From Mycobacterium conspicuum (lineage in GTDB: Bacteria; Actinomycetota; Actinomycetes; Mycobacteriales; Mycobacteriaceae): a DNA stretch of 64,000 nt. The notes beneath the pieces are model-generated. The model searched no databases. It was given only the letters and a program-made list of their open reading frames with translations, and was not told the origin of the DNA. Shown one piece after another: positions 51,440 to 60,691 of the stretch. A program made the translations under genes and the position numbers. The first letter of the stretch is position 1; each line of letters starts with the position of its first letter. The DNA is taken from positions 4,402,001-4,466,000 of the forward strand of contig NZ_AP022613.1 in assembly GCF_010730195.1 (NCBI RefSeq), in the 5' to 3' direction.

Positions 51440-53326
51440 CTAGCCTCGGGCCTTCGCCCGCGCGCGGCTGCGTGCCCGCGACGTGGCATCCAACTCGACC
51501 TTGCGGACGCGCACCACCTCGGGGGTCACCTCGACGCACTCGTCGGACGCGCAGAACTCCATGGCCTGCTCCAGGTCGAGTTCGAGCGCCTTGGCCAGCG
51601 TCTCCATCACGTCCGCGGTCGAGGACCGCATGTTGGTCAGCTTCTTCTCCCGGGTGACGTTAACGTCGAGGTCCTCGGCGCGCGGATTGATCCCGACGAC
51701 CATGCCCTCGTAGGTGTCCTGGCCCGGCTCGACGAAGAACTGGCCCCGGTCGGCGAGCCCGAGCAGTGCGAACGGCGTGATGGTGCCGGACCGGTCGGAC
51801 ACCAGCGACCCGGTGTGCCGGGCCCGGATCTCGCCGGCCCACGGGCGGTAGCCGTCGAACACGGCGTTGGCGATCCCGGTGCCGCGGGTGAGCGTGAGGA
51901 AGTCGGTGCGAAAGCCGATCAGGCCGCGGCTGGGCACGATGAAATCCATCCGAACCCATCCCGCCGCATGGTTTTTCATCTCCTCCATGCGGCCCTTGCG
52001 CCCGGCCATCAGTTGGGTGATCGCGCCGACGAACTCCTCGGGACAGTCGATCGTCATCGCCTCGAACGGCTCGTGCAGCTTGCCGTCGATGGTGCGGGTG
52101 ACGACCTGCGGCTTGCCGACGGTCAGCTCGAACCCTTCCCGACGCATCTGTTCGACCAGCACGGCCAGCGCCAGCTCGCCGCGGCCCTGCACCTCCCAGG
52201 CGTCCGGGCGGCCGATGTCGACCACCCGGATCGACACGTTGCCGACCAGTTCGGCGTCCAGCCGGTTGCGGACCATGCGTGCGGTCAGCTTGTGTCCGGG
52301 CACCTTGCCCGCCAGCGGCGAGGTGTTGGTGCCGATGGTGACCGAGATCGCCGGCTCGTCGACGGTGATGCGCGGCAGCGCGTGGGCATGCTCGGGGTCG
52401 GCCAGCGTGTCGCCGATCATGATCTCGGGCAGCCCGGCCACGGCGACGATGTCGCCGGCGATGGCCTCGTCGGTGGGGCTGCGCTCGACGCCCTCGGTCG
52501 CCAGCAGCTCGGTGATCTTGGCGTTGGTGATCACGGGCAGCCCGTCGACCTCGCGCATCCACGCGACCTGCTGGCCCTTGCGGATGCGTCCGTTGTAGAT
52601 CCGGATCAGCGCCAGCCGGCCCAAAAACGTCGACGCATCCAGGTTGGTGACCAGCGCCTGCAGCGGCGCCTCCGGGTCGCCCTGCGGCGGCGGCACGTAT
52701 TTCTCTAGGACCTCGAACAGCGGGTCCAGGTTGGTGCCGTCGGGGATCTCGCCGTCGGCGGGCGCCGTGGTGCTGGCCACGCCGGCGCGGCCGGACGCGT
52801 ACAGCGTCGGCAGGCCCAGCGCGTGCTCGGCGGCCTTGGCGGCCTCGTCGTCGAGGTCGGACGCGACGTCGAGCAGCAGGTCGTGGCTGGCCTCGACGAC
52901 CTCGGCGATCCGGGCGTCGGGCCGGTCGGTCTTGTTGACGACGAGGATCACCGGCAGGTGCGCGGCCAGCGCCTTGCGCAGCACGAACCGGGTCTGCGGC
53001 AGCGGGCCCTCCGACGCGTCGACGAGCAGCAGCACCCCGTCCACCATCGACAGGCCGCGCTCCACCTCGCCGCCGAAGTCGGCGTGGCCCGGGGTGTCGA
53101 TGACGTTGATCACAGTCACCGACCCGTCCCTGTCGTGGCGATGGACGGCGGTGTTCTTGGCCAGGATGGTGATGCCCTTTTCGCGTTCCAGGTCGCCGGT
53201 GTCCATCACGCGTTCCTGCAGGTCACCGCGTTCATGCAGCGCGCCGGATTGCCGCAGCATCGCGTCGACCAGGGTTGTCTTGCCGTGGTCGACGTGCGCG
53301 ACGATGGCGACATTACGGAATGGCAC
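51440..53326 (-). CDS. typA: Ribosome-associated translational GTPase TypA/BipA
   Basis: A 628-residue elongation-factor-like GTPase. G1 is AHVDHGKT (residues 10-17), G2 region ERVMDTGDLEREKGIT, G3 DTPGHADF, and G4 NKTDRPD. Domains II, III, V and the unique C-terminal domain follow (FVVPSRGLIGFRTDFLT as IVPSRGLIGFRT here). It binds the ribosome under stress and affects assembly of 50S subunits. The GTG start at 53326 is fixed by the immediate beginning of the G domain. It lies 52 bp downstream of narI in the same direction, as in M. tuberculosis (Rv1165). Confidence 0.96.
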   Translation of the reverse strand: MPFRNVAIVAHVDHGKTTLVDAMLRQSGALHERGDLQERVMDTGDLEREKGITILAKNTAVHRHDRDGSVTVINVIDTPGHADFGGEVERGLSMVDGVLLLVDASEGPLPQTRFVLRKALAAHLPVILVVNKTDRPDARIAEVVEASHDLLLDVASDLDDEAAKAAEHALGLPTLYASGRAGVASTTAPADGEIPDGTNLDPLFEVLEKYVPPPQGDPEAPLQALVTNLDASTFLGRLALIRIYNGRIRKGQQVAWMREVDGLPVITNAKITELLATEGVERSPTDEAIAGDIVAVAGLPEIMIGDTLADPEHAHALPRITVDEPAISVTIGTNTSPLAGKVPGHKLTARMVRNRLDAELVGNVSIRVVDIGRPDAWEVQGRGELALAVLVEQMRREGFELTVGKPQVVTRTIDGKLHEPFEAMTIDCPEEFVGAITQLMAGRKGRMEEMKNHAAGWVRMDFIVPSRGLIGFRTDFLTLTRGTGIANAVFDGYRPWAGEIRARHTGSLVSDRSGTITPFALLGLADRGQFFVEPGQDTYEGMVVGINPRAEDLDVNVTREKKLTNMRSSTADVMETLAKALELDLEQAMEFCASDECVEVTPEVVRVRKVELDATSRARSRARAKARG

Positions 53327-53378
53327 GTCGGTGATTGTGGCAGCGCAAGACCCGATATGGCGAACCGACTGCTAGCCC

Positions 53379-54110
53379 CTACCAGCCCCGTCGGGGCGGC
53401 GCCGAAGCGACCAGTCGGCCCTCGGCGGCCACGTCGCGGCTGCGATAGACGATGTAGGGCCGGAACAGGTAGGCGATCGGCGCGCTGAAGATGTGCACCA
53501 GACGGGTGAACGGCAACAGGGTGAACAGCACCATGCCGATCAGGGCGTGCAGCTGGTAGTCCAGCGGCGCGTTGATCATCACCTCCCCGTGCGGCTGAAA
53601 TATCCAGATCCGGCGGAACCACAGGCCGACGGTGTAGCGGTAGTGGAACTCGCCGCCGTGCGGCCCGGTGCCGATCAGGTCGCAGTACAGGCCCACCACG
53701 ATCGCCAGCACCAGCACCACATACATCACCTTGTCGCTGCGGGTGGTGGCCGCCGACACCGCCGGGCGGGTGAAGCGCCGGTAGATCAGCAGCCCCATTC
53801 CGAGCAGCGTCGCCAAGCCCGCCATCGACCCGGCCGCGACCGCCTGCATGTGGTAGGCGTGGTCGCTCATCTTGAGCATGTGCGTCACGCGCGGCGGGAT
53901 GAACAGCCCCATCACGTGTCCGGCGAACACCGCCAGGATGCCGAAGTGAAACATCGGGCTGGCGATGCGCAGCAGCCGCGACTCGTAGACCTGCGACGAC
54001 CGGGACGTCCAGCCGAACTTGTCGTAGCGGTACCGCCACCAGGTCCCGACGATCAGCACCGACAGCGTGACGTAGGGGGCGATGTCCCAGAACAGGACGT
54101 TGCTAAACAC
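53379..54110 (-). CDS. narI: Respiratory nitrate reductase gamma subunit (cytochrome b)
   Basis: A 243-residue membrane subunit with five helices that oxidises quinol and passes electrons through two b-type haems to NarH. Haem-ligand His candidates are in PMFHFGILAVFAGHVMG (helix 2) and in YQLHALIG with LVHIF (late helix). The GTG start at 54110 overlaps the narJ stop by eight bases, so its translation follows narJ. It is the last gene of narGHJI. Confidence 0.95.
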   Translation of the reverse strand: MFSNVLFWDIAPYVTLSVLIVGTWWRYRYDKFGWTSRSSQVYESRLLRIASPMFHFGILAVFAGHVMGLFIPPRVTHMLKMSDHAYHMQAVAAGSMAGLATLLGMGLLIYRRFTRPAVSAATTRSDKVMYVVLVLAIVVGLYCDLIGTGPHGGEFHYRYTVGLWFRRIWIFQPHGEVMINAPLDYQLHALIGMVLFTLLPFTRLVHIFSAPIAYLFRPYIVYRSRDVAAEGRLVASAPPRRGW

Positions 54111-54771
54111 TTGGGGTTCCTTTGCGGGGCGGGACGGTCAACGTAAACGGTTGCAGGCCAACGGATTCCGCTGGCGGACCGGCTTTCGCCAAGCGTTCGG
54201 CGCGGCGCACCTCCTGGTCGGTGACGGCCGGCAGCGTCGCGCAGACCGCCGCCACGGTGGGCTCGTAGGGCGAGTTGGCCTCGGCCAACGCGCCGCGCAG
54301 CACGTCGATCGGTACCCGGTGTTCGGTCAGCAGGCGCCGCCCGGCCTCGGGGTCGACGGTGGCGGCGAATTCCAGCACGACGGGCAGGTGGTCGGGGGCC
54401 TCGGTGCGCGGCGGCTGCACGCCCGCCGCACGGTAGGCGGAGGCGAACGCCAGCATCTCCCGGCCGCGGTTGCGGGTGTCCCCCGCGGTCCAGTAGGTGA
54501 GGTACATGGTGGCGCGCCGGCGCATGTCGAAGGTTTCGACGTAGTCCACCGCGGCGGCCATCGGCTCGCGGGCCCGCAGGGCCGTGACGGTTTTTTCCAG
54601 CAGCTCGGCCACCGGGCCGTTGATGTGCCCCAGCAGCTCGTCGACGATGTCGAGCCGCTCGGCCTGCCCGTCGTCCGGGTAGGCCAGCAGCAGCGACGCC
54701 GCCTGCCACACCAGCCGGTCCTGCATCGTCCGGGTGCCCGGGCGTTCCCGCAGCGCGGACCGCAGCCTCAT
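54103..54771 (-). CDS. narJ: Nitrate reductase assembly chaperone NarJ
   Basis: A 222-residue cytosolic chaperone of the NarJ/TorD family, needed to insert the molybdenum cofactor and FS0 cluster into NarG before membrane attachment. The family core is clear: WQAASLLLAYPDD near the start, YVETFDMRRRATMYLTYW with RGREML, then LPVVLEFAA. ATG 54771 overlaps the narH stop by four bases (ATGA). An alternative internal start is ATG 54726 (MQDRLVWQ). The C-terminus (PFTLTVPPRKG) is typical for actinobacteria. Confidence 0.94.
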   Translation of the reverse strand: MRLRSALRERPGTRTMQDRLVWQAASLLLAYPDDGQAERLDIVDELLGHINGPVAELLEKTVTALRAREPMAAAVDYVETFDMRRRATMYLTYWTAGDTRNRGREMLAFASAYRAAGVQPPRTEAPDHLPVVLEFAATVDPEAGRRLLTEHRVPIDVLRGALAEANSPYEPTVAAVCATLPAVTDQEVRRAERLAKAGPPAESVGLQPFTLTVPPRKGTPSV

Positions 54772-56360
54772 CGCGGGTTCCCGTCGGGAAACATTCCGGC
54801 GGGCACCTTGCCGCCATCCCAGTTGAGCAGGTTCACCCTGGACCCCTGGGAGCGTTGCTGAGCGTGGAACGTCTCCACCGACACGGGCGCCGGTTCGGAT
54901 TCGTACATGCCCGGGCCGCCGTCGCCGTCCAACGAGCAGCCCATCTGCTCCAGGTCGTGGGCCTGCGGGCTGAACGCGGTCGGAATGACATAGCGCTCTT
55001 CGTATTTCGCGATGGCCAGCAACCGGTACATCTCGTAGATCTGTTCCTCGGTCATCCCCACCGCGTGCGCGATGTGCGGTTGGGTCTCCCGGCCGAGATT
55101 GATGTCGCGCATGTACGAACGCATCGCGGCCAGCCGCCGCAGCACCCCTTCCACCACGCCGGTGTCCCCGGCGGTGAACAGTTCCGCCAGATACTGCATC
55201 GGGATGCGCAGCGCGTCCAGCGCGCCGAACAGGTTGCCGAGTTCCTCGCCGTCGTGGCCGTCGCGGCTGACCGCGTCGACCACCGGCGACAGCGGCGGGA
55301 TGTACCAGACCATCGGCATGGTGCGGTACTCCGGGTGCAGCGGCAACGCCACCTTGTACTTGTTGATCAGCGCGTGCACCGGGGAGCGCTGCGCGGCATC
55401 GATCCACTCGTCGGAAATCCCCTCCGCGCGCGCTGCGGCGATCACCTCGGGATCGTTGGGGTCCAACAGGATTCGGCACTGCGCCGCATACAGGTCGGTG
55501 TCCTTTTCCACCGACGCCGCCTCCAGCACCCTATCGGCGTCGTACAGCACCAGGCCCAGGTAGCGCAGCCGCCCCACGCAGGTCTCCGAGCAGATGGTCG
55601 GCAGGCCGACCTCCATCCGCGGATAGCACAGCGTGCACTTTTCCGCCTTGCCGGTCTTGTGGTTGAAATACACCTTCTTGTAGGGACATCCGGACACACA
55701 CATCCGCCAGCCGCGGCAGCGGTCCTGGTCCACCAGCACGATGCCGTCCTCGCTGCGCTTGTACATCGCACCCGACGGGCACGACGCCACACAGGAGGGG
55801 TTGAGGCAGTGCTCGCAGATGCGCGGCAGGTAGAACATGAAGGTCTCTTCGAGCTTGAGCTTGATCTCTTCGTTGACCTTCTTCAGGATCGGGTCCTTTT
55901 CCAAGGTTTCCGGTGATCCGGCCAGGTTGTCGTCCCAGTTGGGACCCCAGGACACCTTCATCGGCTTGCCGCTGATCTGGCTCCTGGGCGCGGCCGTCGG
56001 GAAGGTGTCACCCGCGGGCGCGTTGGTCAGGTTTTCGTAGTCGTAGGTCCAGGGCTCGTAGTAGTCGTCGATGAGGGGCAGGCGCGGATTGGCGAAGATG
56101 CGCAACAGCTTGGCGATGCGCCCGCCGTCGCGCAACCGGAGCCGGCCCTTCTTGTCGCGTATCCAGCCGCCGCGCCACCGCTCCTGATCTTCGTAGGTGC
56201 GCGGATAGCCTTGGCCGGGACGGGTTTCCACGTTGTTGAACCAGACATACTCGGTGCCGGAGCGGTTGGTCCAGGCCTGCTTGCAGGTGACCGAGCAGGT
56301 GTGGCAGCCGATGCACTTGTCCAGGTTCATCACCATCGCCAGCTGCGCCATGACCTTCAT
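54768..56360 (-). CDS. narH: Respiratory nitrate reductase beta subunit (iron-sulfur)
   Basis: A 530-residue electron-transfer subunit with four Cys clusters: CIGCHTCSVTC at the N-terminus, CEHCLNPSCVASCP, CRGWRMCVSGCP (Trp in place of the second Cys, the mark of the [3Fe-4S] site), and CTLCYPR with a later Cys. Together they bind three [4Fe-4S] and one [3Fe-4S] clusters that relay electrons from NarI to NarG. The ATG at 56360 abuts the narG stop (TAGATG), with RBS-like sequence lying inside narG. Confidence 0.97.
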   Translation of the reverse strand: MKVMAQLAMVMNLDKCIGCHTCSVTCKQAWTNRSGTEYVWFNNVETRPGQGYPRTYEDQERWRGGWIRDKKGRLRLRDGGRIAKLLRIFANPRLPLIDDYYEPWTYDYENLTNAPAGDTFPTAAPRSQISGKPMKVSWGPNWDDNLAGSPETLEKDPILKKVNEEIKLKLEETFMFYLPRICEHCLNPSCVASCPSGAMYKRSEDGIVLVDQDRCRGWRMCVSGCPYKKVYFNHKTGKAEKCTLCYPRMEVGLPTICSETCVGRLRYLGLVLYDADRVLEAASVEKDTDLYAAQCRILLDPNDPEVIAAARAEGISDEWIDAAQRSPVHALINKYKVALPLHPEYRTMPMVWYIPPLSPVVDAVSRDGHDGEELGNLFGALDALRIPMQYLAELFTAGDTGVVEGVLRRLAAMRSYMRDINLGRETQPHIAHAVGMTEEQIYEMYRLLAIAKYEERYVIPTAFSPQAHDLEQMGCSLDGDGGPGMYESEPAPVSVETFHAQQRSQGSRVNLLNWDGGKVPAGMFPDGNPR

Positions 56361-59300
56361 CTAGTACGTCACCTCCTGGCTGCGGCGGCGCACCACGGTC
56401 ACCTCGTCGCGCTGGTTGCCGGTGGGGCCCAGGTAGTTGAACGAGAACGCGTGCTGCCCGTAGCCGCCGGCCAAGTGGCTGGGCTTGATCCGCAGCCGGG
56501 TCAGCGCGTTGTGGTTGCCACCCCGCTTGTTGTTGGTTTCGGTGCGCGGTGTGTCCACGGTGCGCTCCTGCACGTGATAGACGAACACCACACCGTCGGG
56601 CATGCGGTGGCTGACGATCGCCCGGCACACATAAATGCCGTTGACGTTGACCGCCTCGACCCAATCATTGTCTTGCACTTGAATTTTCGCCGCATCGCCG
56701 GGGCTCATCCACATAGTGGGCCCGCCGCGGGACAGCGACAGCATGTACAGGTTGTCCTGATACGTGGAGTGAAAGGACCACTTCGAGTGCGGCGTCAAAT
56801 ACCGCACGGTGAGCCCGATCCCGTCTTCGGTCGGCCCCAGCTGCGGCTGGCCGAACAGCCGCTTCATGTCCAGCGGCGGCCGGAACACCGGCAGGTGCTC
56901 GCCGAGTTCCTCGATCCAGTCGTGCGCCAGATAGAAGTGCATCCGCCCGGTCAGGGTGTGGAACGGCTTGAGGTTCTCGATGTTGATGGTGAATGGCGCA
57001 TACCGACGCCCACCGGTTTCGCTGCCGGACCATTCCGGGCTGGTGATCACCGGGACCGGCCGGGCCTGGGTATCGGCATAGCAGATCCGTCGCTCCTCGC
57101 TGCCCTCGGCCAGATGCACCAGCCGCTGACCGGTGCGCTTCTCCAGCTCGTGGAAGCCCTCGACCGCCAGCCGGCCGTTGGTGGTGCCCGACAGCAGCAG
57201 CAGCACGTCGGCCATCCGCGCGGCGGTGGTGATGGCCGGACGCCCCACCGCCACACCGGAATTCATCACCCCGAACTTGGCCGCCAGTTCGTCGACCTCC
57301 CGGAAGGGCTGCACGGTGACGCCCTTGGTGGTCAACCCGAACTGGTCGACCAGCGGACCCAACGTCCGCCACTTGTCGTAGATCGCGGTGTAGTCGCGCT
57401 CCACCACGGTGAGCTTGGCCATCGTCCGCCCCGGCACCGGCGTCGCGCCGGTGTGCAACCAATCATTCTCCGCGCCATCGGGATACGCCATGGCATCGGG
57501 CGTGTCGTGCTGCAGCGCGGTGAGCACCACATCGGTGCGGGTGCCCAGGTGTTGCTTGGCCATGGCACTGAACGCGCGGGCGATGGCGCCGAAAGCGTCG
57601 AAGTCCGAACGGGTTTCCCACGGCGGGTCGGTCGCGGCGCTGAACGCGTGCACGTACGGGTGCATGTCCGTGCTGGAGATGTCGGCCTTCTCATACCAGG
57701 TCGCGGCCGGCAGCACGATGTCGGACACCAGCGTCGTCGAGGTCATCCGGAAGTCGATCGACATCATCAGGTCGAGCTTGCCCTCGGGGATATCCCCGTC
57801 GCACTTGACGTCGATGGGCCGCACGCCGTCCTCCGGCGGCTGCGCGGTGGCGTTGGAATCGGTGCCCAACAGATGGCGCAGGAAGTACTCGCCGCCCTTG
57901 CCCGACGAGCCAATCAGGTTGGCGCGCCATACGGTTAGGACCCGCGGCCAGTTGACCGGGTTGTCGGGATCGGTAACGGCGAGCTTGAGTGCGCGCTGAC
58001 CGAGCTGCTCGGCGACGTACTCGGCGACGTCGCGATCGGCGGCGCGCGCGTCCTCGGCCACCTGCAGGCTGGACCTGTCGAACTGCGGGTAGAACGGGCT
58101 CCAGCCCATGGCGACCGCCGACGCCAGCAGGTCCATGGTGTGCTTGCCGGCGAACTTGCCCCGCCCCACCGGGCTGGCCAGTTTGTCGGCGCCGTATCCG
58201 TCGTAGCGCCATTGGTCGGTGTGCGCATACCAGTACGAGGCGCCAGGCACCTGCCGCGGCGGCCGCGACCAGTCGGTGGCCATGGACATCGTCTGGAAGC
58301 CGGTGAGCGGGCGCACCTTTTCCTGACCGACGTAATGTGCCCAGCCGCCGCCGTTGCGGCCCATCGACCCGGTCAACATCAGCAGCGCCAGCACCGCGCG
58401 GTAGATCGCGTCGCTGTGGAACCAGTGGCAGATGCCGCCGCCCATGATGATCATCGAGCGCCCGCCCGATTCCTCTGCGCTGCGGGCGAATTCCTTAGCC
58501 ACCCGGATGGCCTGCGCGGCCGACACTCCGGTGATCGCCTCCTGCCATGCCGGGGTGTTCTGCACGCTGGCGTCGTCGTAACCGGTGGGCCATTCGCCCG
58601 GCAGCCCGGGGCGGGCCACCGCGTACTGGGCGAGCATCAGGTCGAAAACCGTGCAGACCAGGTGCTCGCCGACGCGGCGCACCGGGACGCCGCGCGCCAC
58701 GGTCGTGCCTTCGCCGTCGACGGTGTCGAAGCTTGGCAGGTGCACCAGGGCGGTGTCGCTGGTTCCCATCACGCTGAGCGCCGGCATCAGCTCGCCCAGA
58801 TCCAGGTTCCACTTGCCGACGCCGTCCTCGCCGTAGCGGAACCCCAGCGAACCATGGGGCACCACAATGGAATTCGTCGTCTCGTCCAGCAGCGCCGGCT
58901 TGAGCGCCGCGTTCTCGGAGTTCCTAAACGACTCCCCCAGGTCGGCCGCCGTCAGGTTCTTGCCCGGCACCAACATGTCGCCGCGCTGTTCCAACTTGAT
59001 CAGGAACGGCAGGTCGGTGTAGCGGCGCACAAAGTCGGCGAAGAACGGAACCTGCTTTCGCACATAGCATTCCGAGAGGATGACGTGGCCCATGGCCATG
59101 GCCAGCGCGCCGTCGGTGCCCGCCGCGCAGGGCATCCATTCGTCGGCGAACTTGGTGTTGTCGGCATAGTCGGGGCTGACCGTCACCACCTTGGTGCCGC
59201 GGTAGCGGGCCTCGGCCATCCAATGCGCGTCGGGCGTGCGGGTGATCGGGACGTTGGAGCCCCACATCATCAAATAGGCCGCGTCCCACCAGTCCCCGGA

Positions 59301-60050
59301 TTCGGGCACGTCGGTCTGGTCGCCGAACACCTGCGGCGAGGCCACCGGGAGGTCGGCGTACCAGTCGTAGAACGACGTCATCGGCGCGCCGATCAACTCG
59401 AAGAACCGCGAGCCGGCGGCGTAGGACACCATCGACATCGCCGGGATCGGGGAAAACCCGGCGACCCGGTCCGGGCCGTAGGTCTTGATGGTGTGTACGT
59501 GGGCGGCGGCGATCATTTCGGTCGCCTCGGCCCAGCTGACCCGGATCAGCCCACCCTTGCCGCGGGCCTGCTGATAGCGGCGGCGGCGCGCCGGGTCGGC
59601 CTGGATGTCGGCCCAGGCGAGCACCGCGTCGCCCAGCCGCGCCTTGGCCTCGCGGAACATCTCCACCAGCACGCCCCGCGCGTACGGATAGCGCACCCGG
59701 GTGGGCGAATAGCTGTACCAGGAGAACGACGCACCGCGAGGACACCCGCGCGGCTCGTATTCGGGCCGGTCCGGGCCCACCGACGGGTAGTCGGTCTGCT
59801 GGGTTTCCCAGGTGATGATCCCGTCCTTGACGTAGATCTTCCACGAGCACGAGCCGGTGCAATTGACCCCGTGCGTGGACCGCACCACCTTGTCGTGACT
59901 CCACCGGTCGCGATAGAAGACGTCGGCTTCGCGGCCACCGCGGCGGGTGACCGTGCGCAGGTCAGCTGAGAACTCGCCTGGTGTGAAGAAACGCCCGCTG
60001 CGCTCCAGCAGCTCCTCGAGCGTCCCCCCGACGTGCGGTGTCGCAGTCAA
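56361..60050 (-). CDS. narG: Respiratory nitrate reductase alpha subunit (molybdenum catalytic)
   Basis: A 1229-residue molybdo-bis-MGD catalytic subunit reducing nitrate to nitrite on the cytoplasmic face. FS0 cluster ligands H60, C64 and C68 (HGVNCTGSC) and C103 are in place; the molybdenum-ligand Asp is D229 in SFYDWYADLP. The start is TTG 60050, eight bases after a perfect AGGAGG; no ATG or GTG fits as well. In M. tuberculosis the operon supports nitrate respiration under hypoxia, with nitrite supply regulated largely through NarK2. An AT-rich block about 110 bp upstream may hold the promoter. Confidence 0.97.
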   Translation of the reverse strand: MTATPHVGGTLEELLERSGRFFTPGEFSADLRTVTRRGGREADVFYRDRWSHDKVVRSTHGVNCTGSCSWKIYVKDGIITWETQQTDYPSVGPDRPEYEPRGCPRGASFSWYSYSPTRVRYPYARGVLVEMFREAKARLGDAVLAWADIQADPARRRRYQQARGKGGLIRVSWAEATEMIAAAHVHTIKTYGPDRVAGFSPIPAMSMVSYAAGSRFFELIGAPMTSFYDWYADLPVASPQVFGDQTDVPESGDWWDAAYLMMWGSNVPITRTPDAHWMAEARYRGTKVVTVSPDYADNTKFADEWMPCAAGTDGALAMAMGHVILSECYVRKQVPFFADFVRRYTDLPFLIKLEQRGDMLVPGKNLTAADLGESFRNSENAALKPALLDETTNSIVVPHGSLGFRYGEDGVGKWNLDLGELMPALSVMGTSDTALVHLPSFDTVDGEGTTVARGVPVRRVGEHLVCTVFDLMLAQYAVARPGLPGEWPTGYDDASVQNTPAWQEAITGVSAAQAIRVAKEFARSAEESGGRSMIIMGGGICHWFHSDAIYRAVLALLMLTGSMGRNGGGWAHYVGQEKVRPLTGFQTMSMATDWSRPPRQVPGASYWYAHTDQWRYDGYGADKLASPVGRGKFAGKHTMDLLASAVAMGWSPFYPQFDRSSLQVAEDARAADRDVAEYVAEQLGQRALKLAVTDPDNPVNWPRVLTVWRANLIGSSGKGGEYFLRHLLGTDSNATAQPPEDGVRPIDVKCDGDIPEGKLDLMMSIDFRMTSTTLVSDIVLPAATWYEKADISSTDMHPYVHAFSAATDPPWETRSDFDAFGAIARAFSAMAKQHLGTRTDVVLTALQHDTPDAMAYPDGAENDWLHTGATPVPGRTMAKLTVVERDYTAIYDKWRTLGPLVDQFGLTTKGVTVQPFREVDELAAKFGVMNSGVAVGRPAITTAARMADVLLLLSGTTNGRLAVEGFHELEKRTGQRLVHLAEGSEERRICYADTQARPVPVITSPEWSGSETGGRRYAPFTINIENLKPFHTLTGRMHFYLAHDWIEELGEHLPVFRPPLDMKRLFGQPQLGPTEDGIGLTVRYLTPHSKWSFHSTYQDNLYMLSLSRGGPTMWMSPGDAAKIQVQDNDWVEAVNVNGIYVCRAIVSHRMPDGVVFVYHVQERTVDTPRTETNNKRGGNHNALTRLRIKPSHLAGGYGQHAFSFNYLGPTGNQRDEVTVVRRRSQEVTY

Positions 60051-60140
60051 CCGGCAGACCTCCTACATGGCTCACGTCGCCCCCCGTCCAGTGTTCAACG
60101 CGGTCAAGTCACCTCGCCGTCGAGAACAGACCCGCCCGAG

Positions 60141-60170
60141 GTTAATTACAACTTGCGCTGTTATATACCC
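60141..60170 (-). promoter_or_regulatory. AT-rich candidate promoter of narGHJI
   Basis: On the coding (minus) strand the block reads TATATAAC then GTTGTAATTAAC, one of the most AT-rich stretches in the window. It lies about 110 bp upstream of the narG TTG in the 203-bp mutT2-narG gap. The TATATAAC would serve as a -10 region; no clear -35 or regulator box is assigned. Confidence 0.4.
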
Positions 60171-60253
60171 ACGGTGACTGCTGGGCCTTCAACACGGCTG
60201 TACGTCGCCTGGACAATGGCTGTGGACTTCTTTTGAAGCGCCAACACCGCACG

Positions 60254-60652
60254 TCAGCGCCACATTGCGCCGGCCAGCTCCGGCAGCCAGGCCCGATCCG
60301 CCGGCACCCAATCGATGTCGCCCAGCTCGGCCGTCGTCACCCAGCGCAGCGCTCGATGGTCGTGCGGTTGCGGCTCGCCGCGCAGCAGCCGCACCCGGTA
60401 GGCGCGCAGGGTCGCCGTGTCGTTCAGCACCACGTCGCGTCCCAGCCGGTCGCCGACCGCGAAGTCCTCGGCCCGCAGGCCCAGCTCTTCGGCCAGTTCG
60501 CGGGCCAGCGCGTCGCGCTCGGTTTCGCCGGGCGCGACCTTGCCGCCCGGGAGCTCCCAGCGGCCGGCCAGCTCCGGCGGGCGCAGCCGTTGTGCCACCA
60601 AGAGCGTGGCACCGGAGATGACCGCCCCGGCGACGACGATCTGGGTCGGCAT
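60254..60652 (-). CDS. mutT2: Nudix hydrolase MutT2
   Basis: A 132-residue Nudix protein that hydrolyses damaged or surplus nucleoside triphosphates (8-oxo-dGTP and dCTP analogues are reported for the mycobacterial enzyme). The complete Nudix box is present: GGKVAPGETERDALARELAE followed by ELGL (about residues 36-59), with the metal-binding REXXEE as RELAEE. Its length and its place next to narG match Rv1160. ATG 60652. It is in the same direction as narG, but 203 bp separate them. Confidence 0.93.
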   Translation of the reverse strand: MPTQIVVAGAVISGATLLVAQRLRPPELAGRWELPGGKVAPGETERDALARELAEELGLRAEDFAVGDRLGRDVVLNDTATLRAYRVRLLRGEPQPHDHRALRWVTTAELGDIDWVPADRAWLPELAGAMWR

Positions 60653-60691
60653 GGCCAGTGACGGTATACCGCCTACCTCGAGCAGATTGGG

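Noticed and set aside
51322..51489. N-terminal extension of lpqW
   Set aside because: It runs through a palindromic element and would bury the lipoprotein signal peptide.
58140..59969. A 609-codon plus-strand frame opposite narG, and similar ones opposite fbiC (43874-45151) and lpqW (49453-51072)
   Set aside because: GC-rich antisense shadows; translations are His/Arg/Gly-rich without domains, while the minus strand carries complete conserved enzymes.
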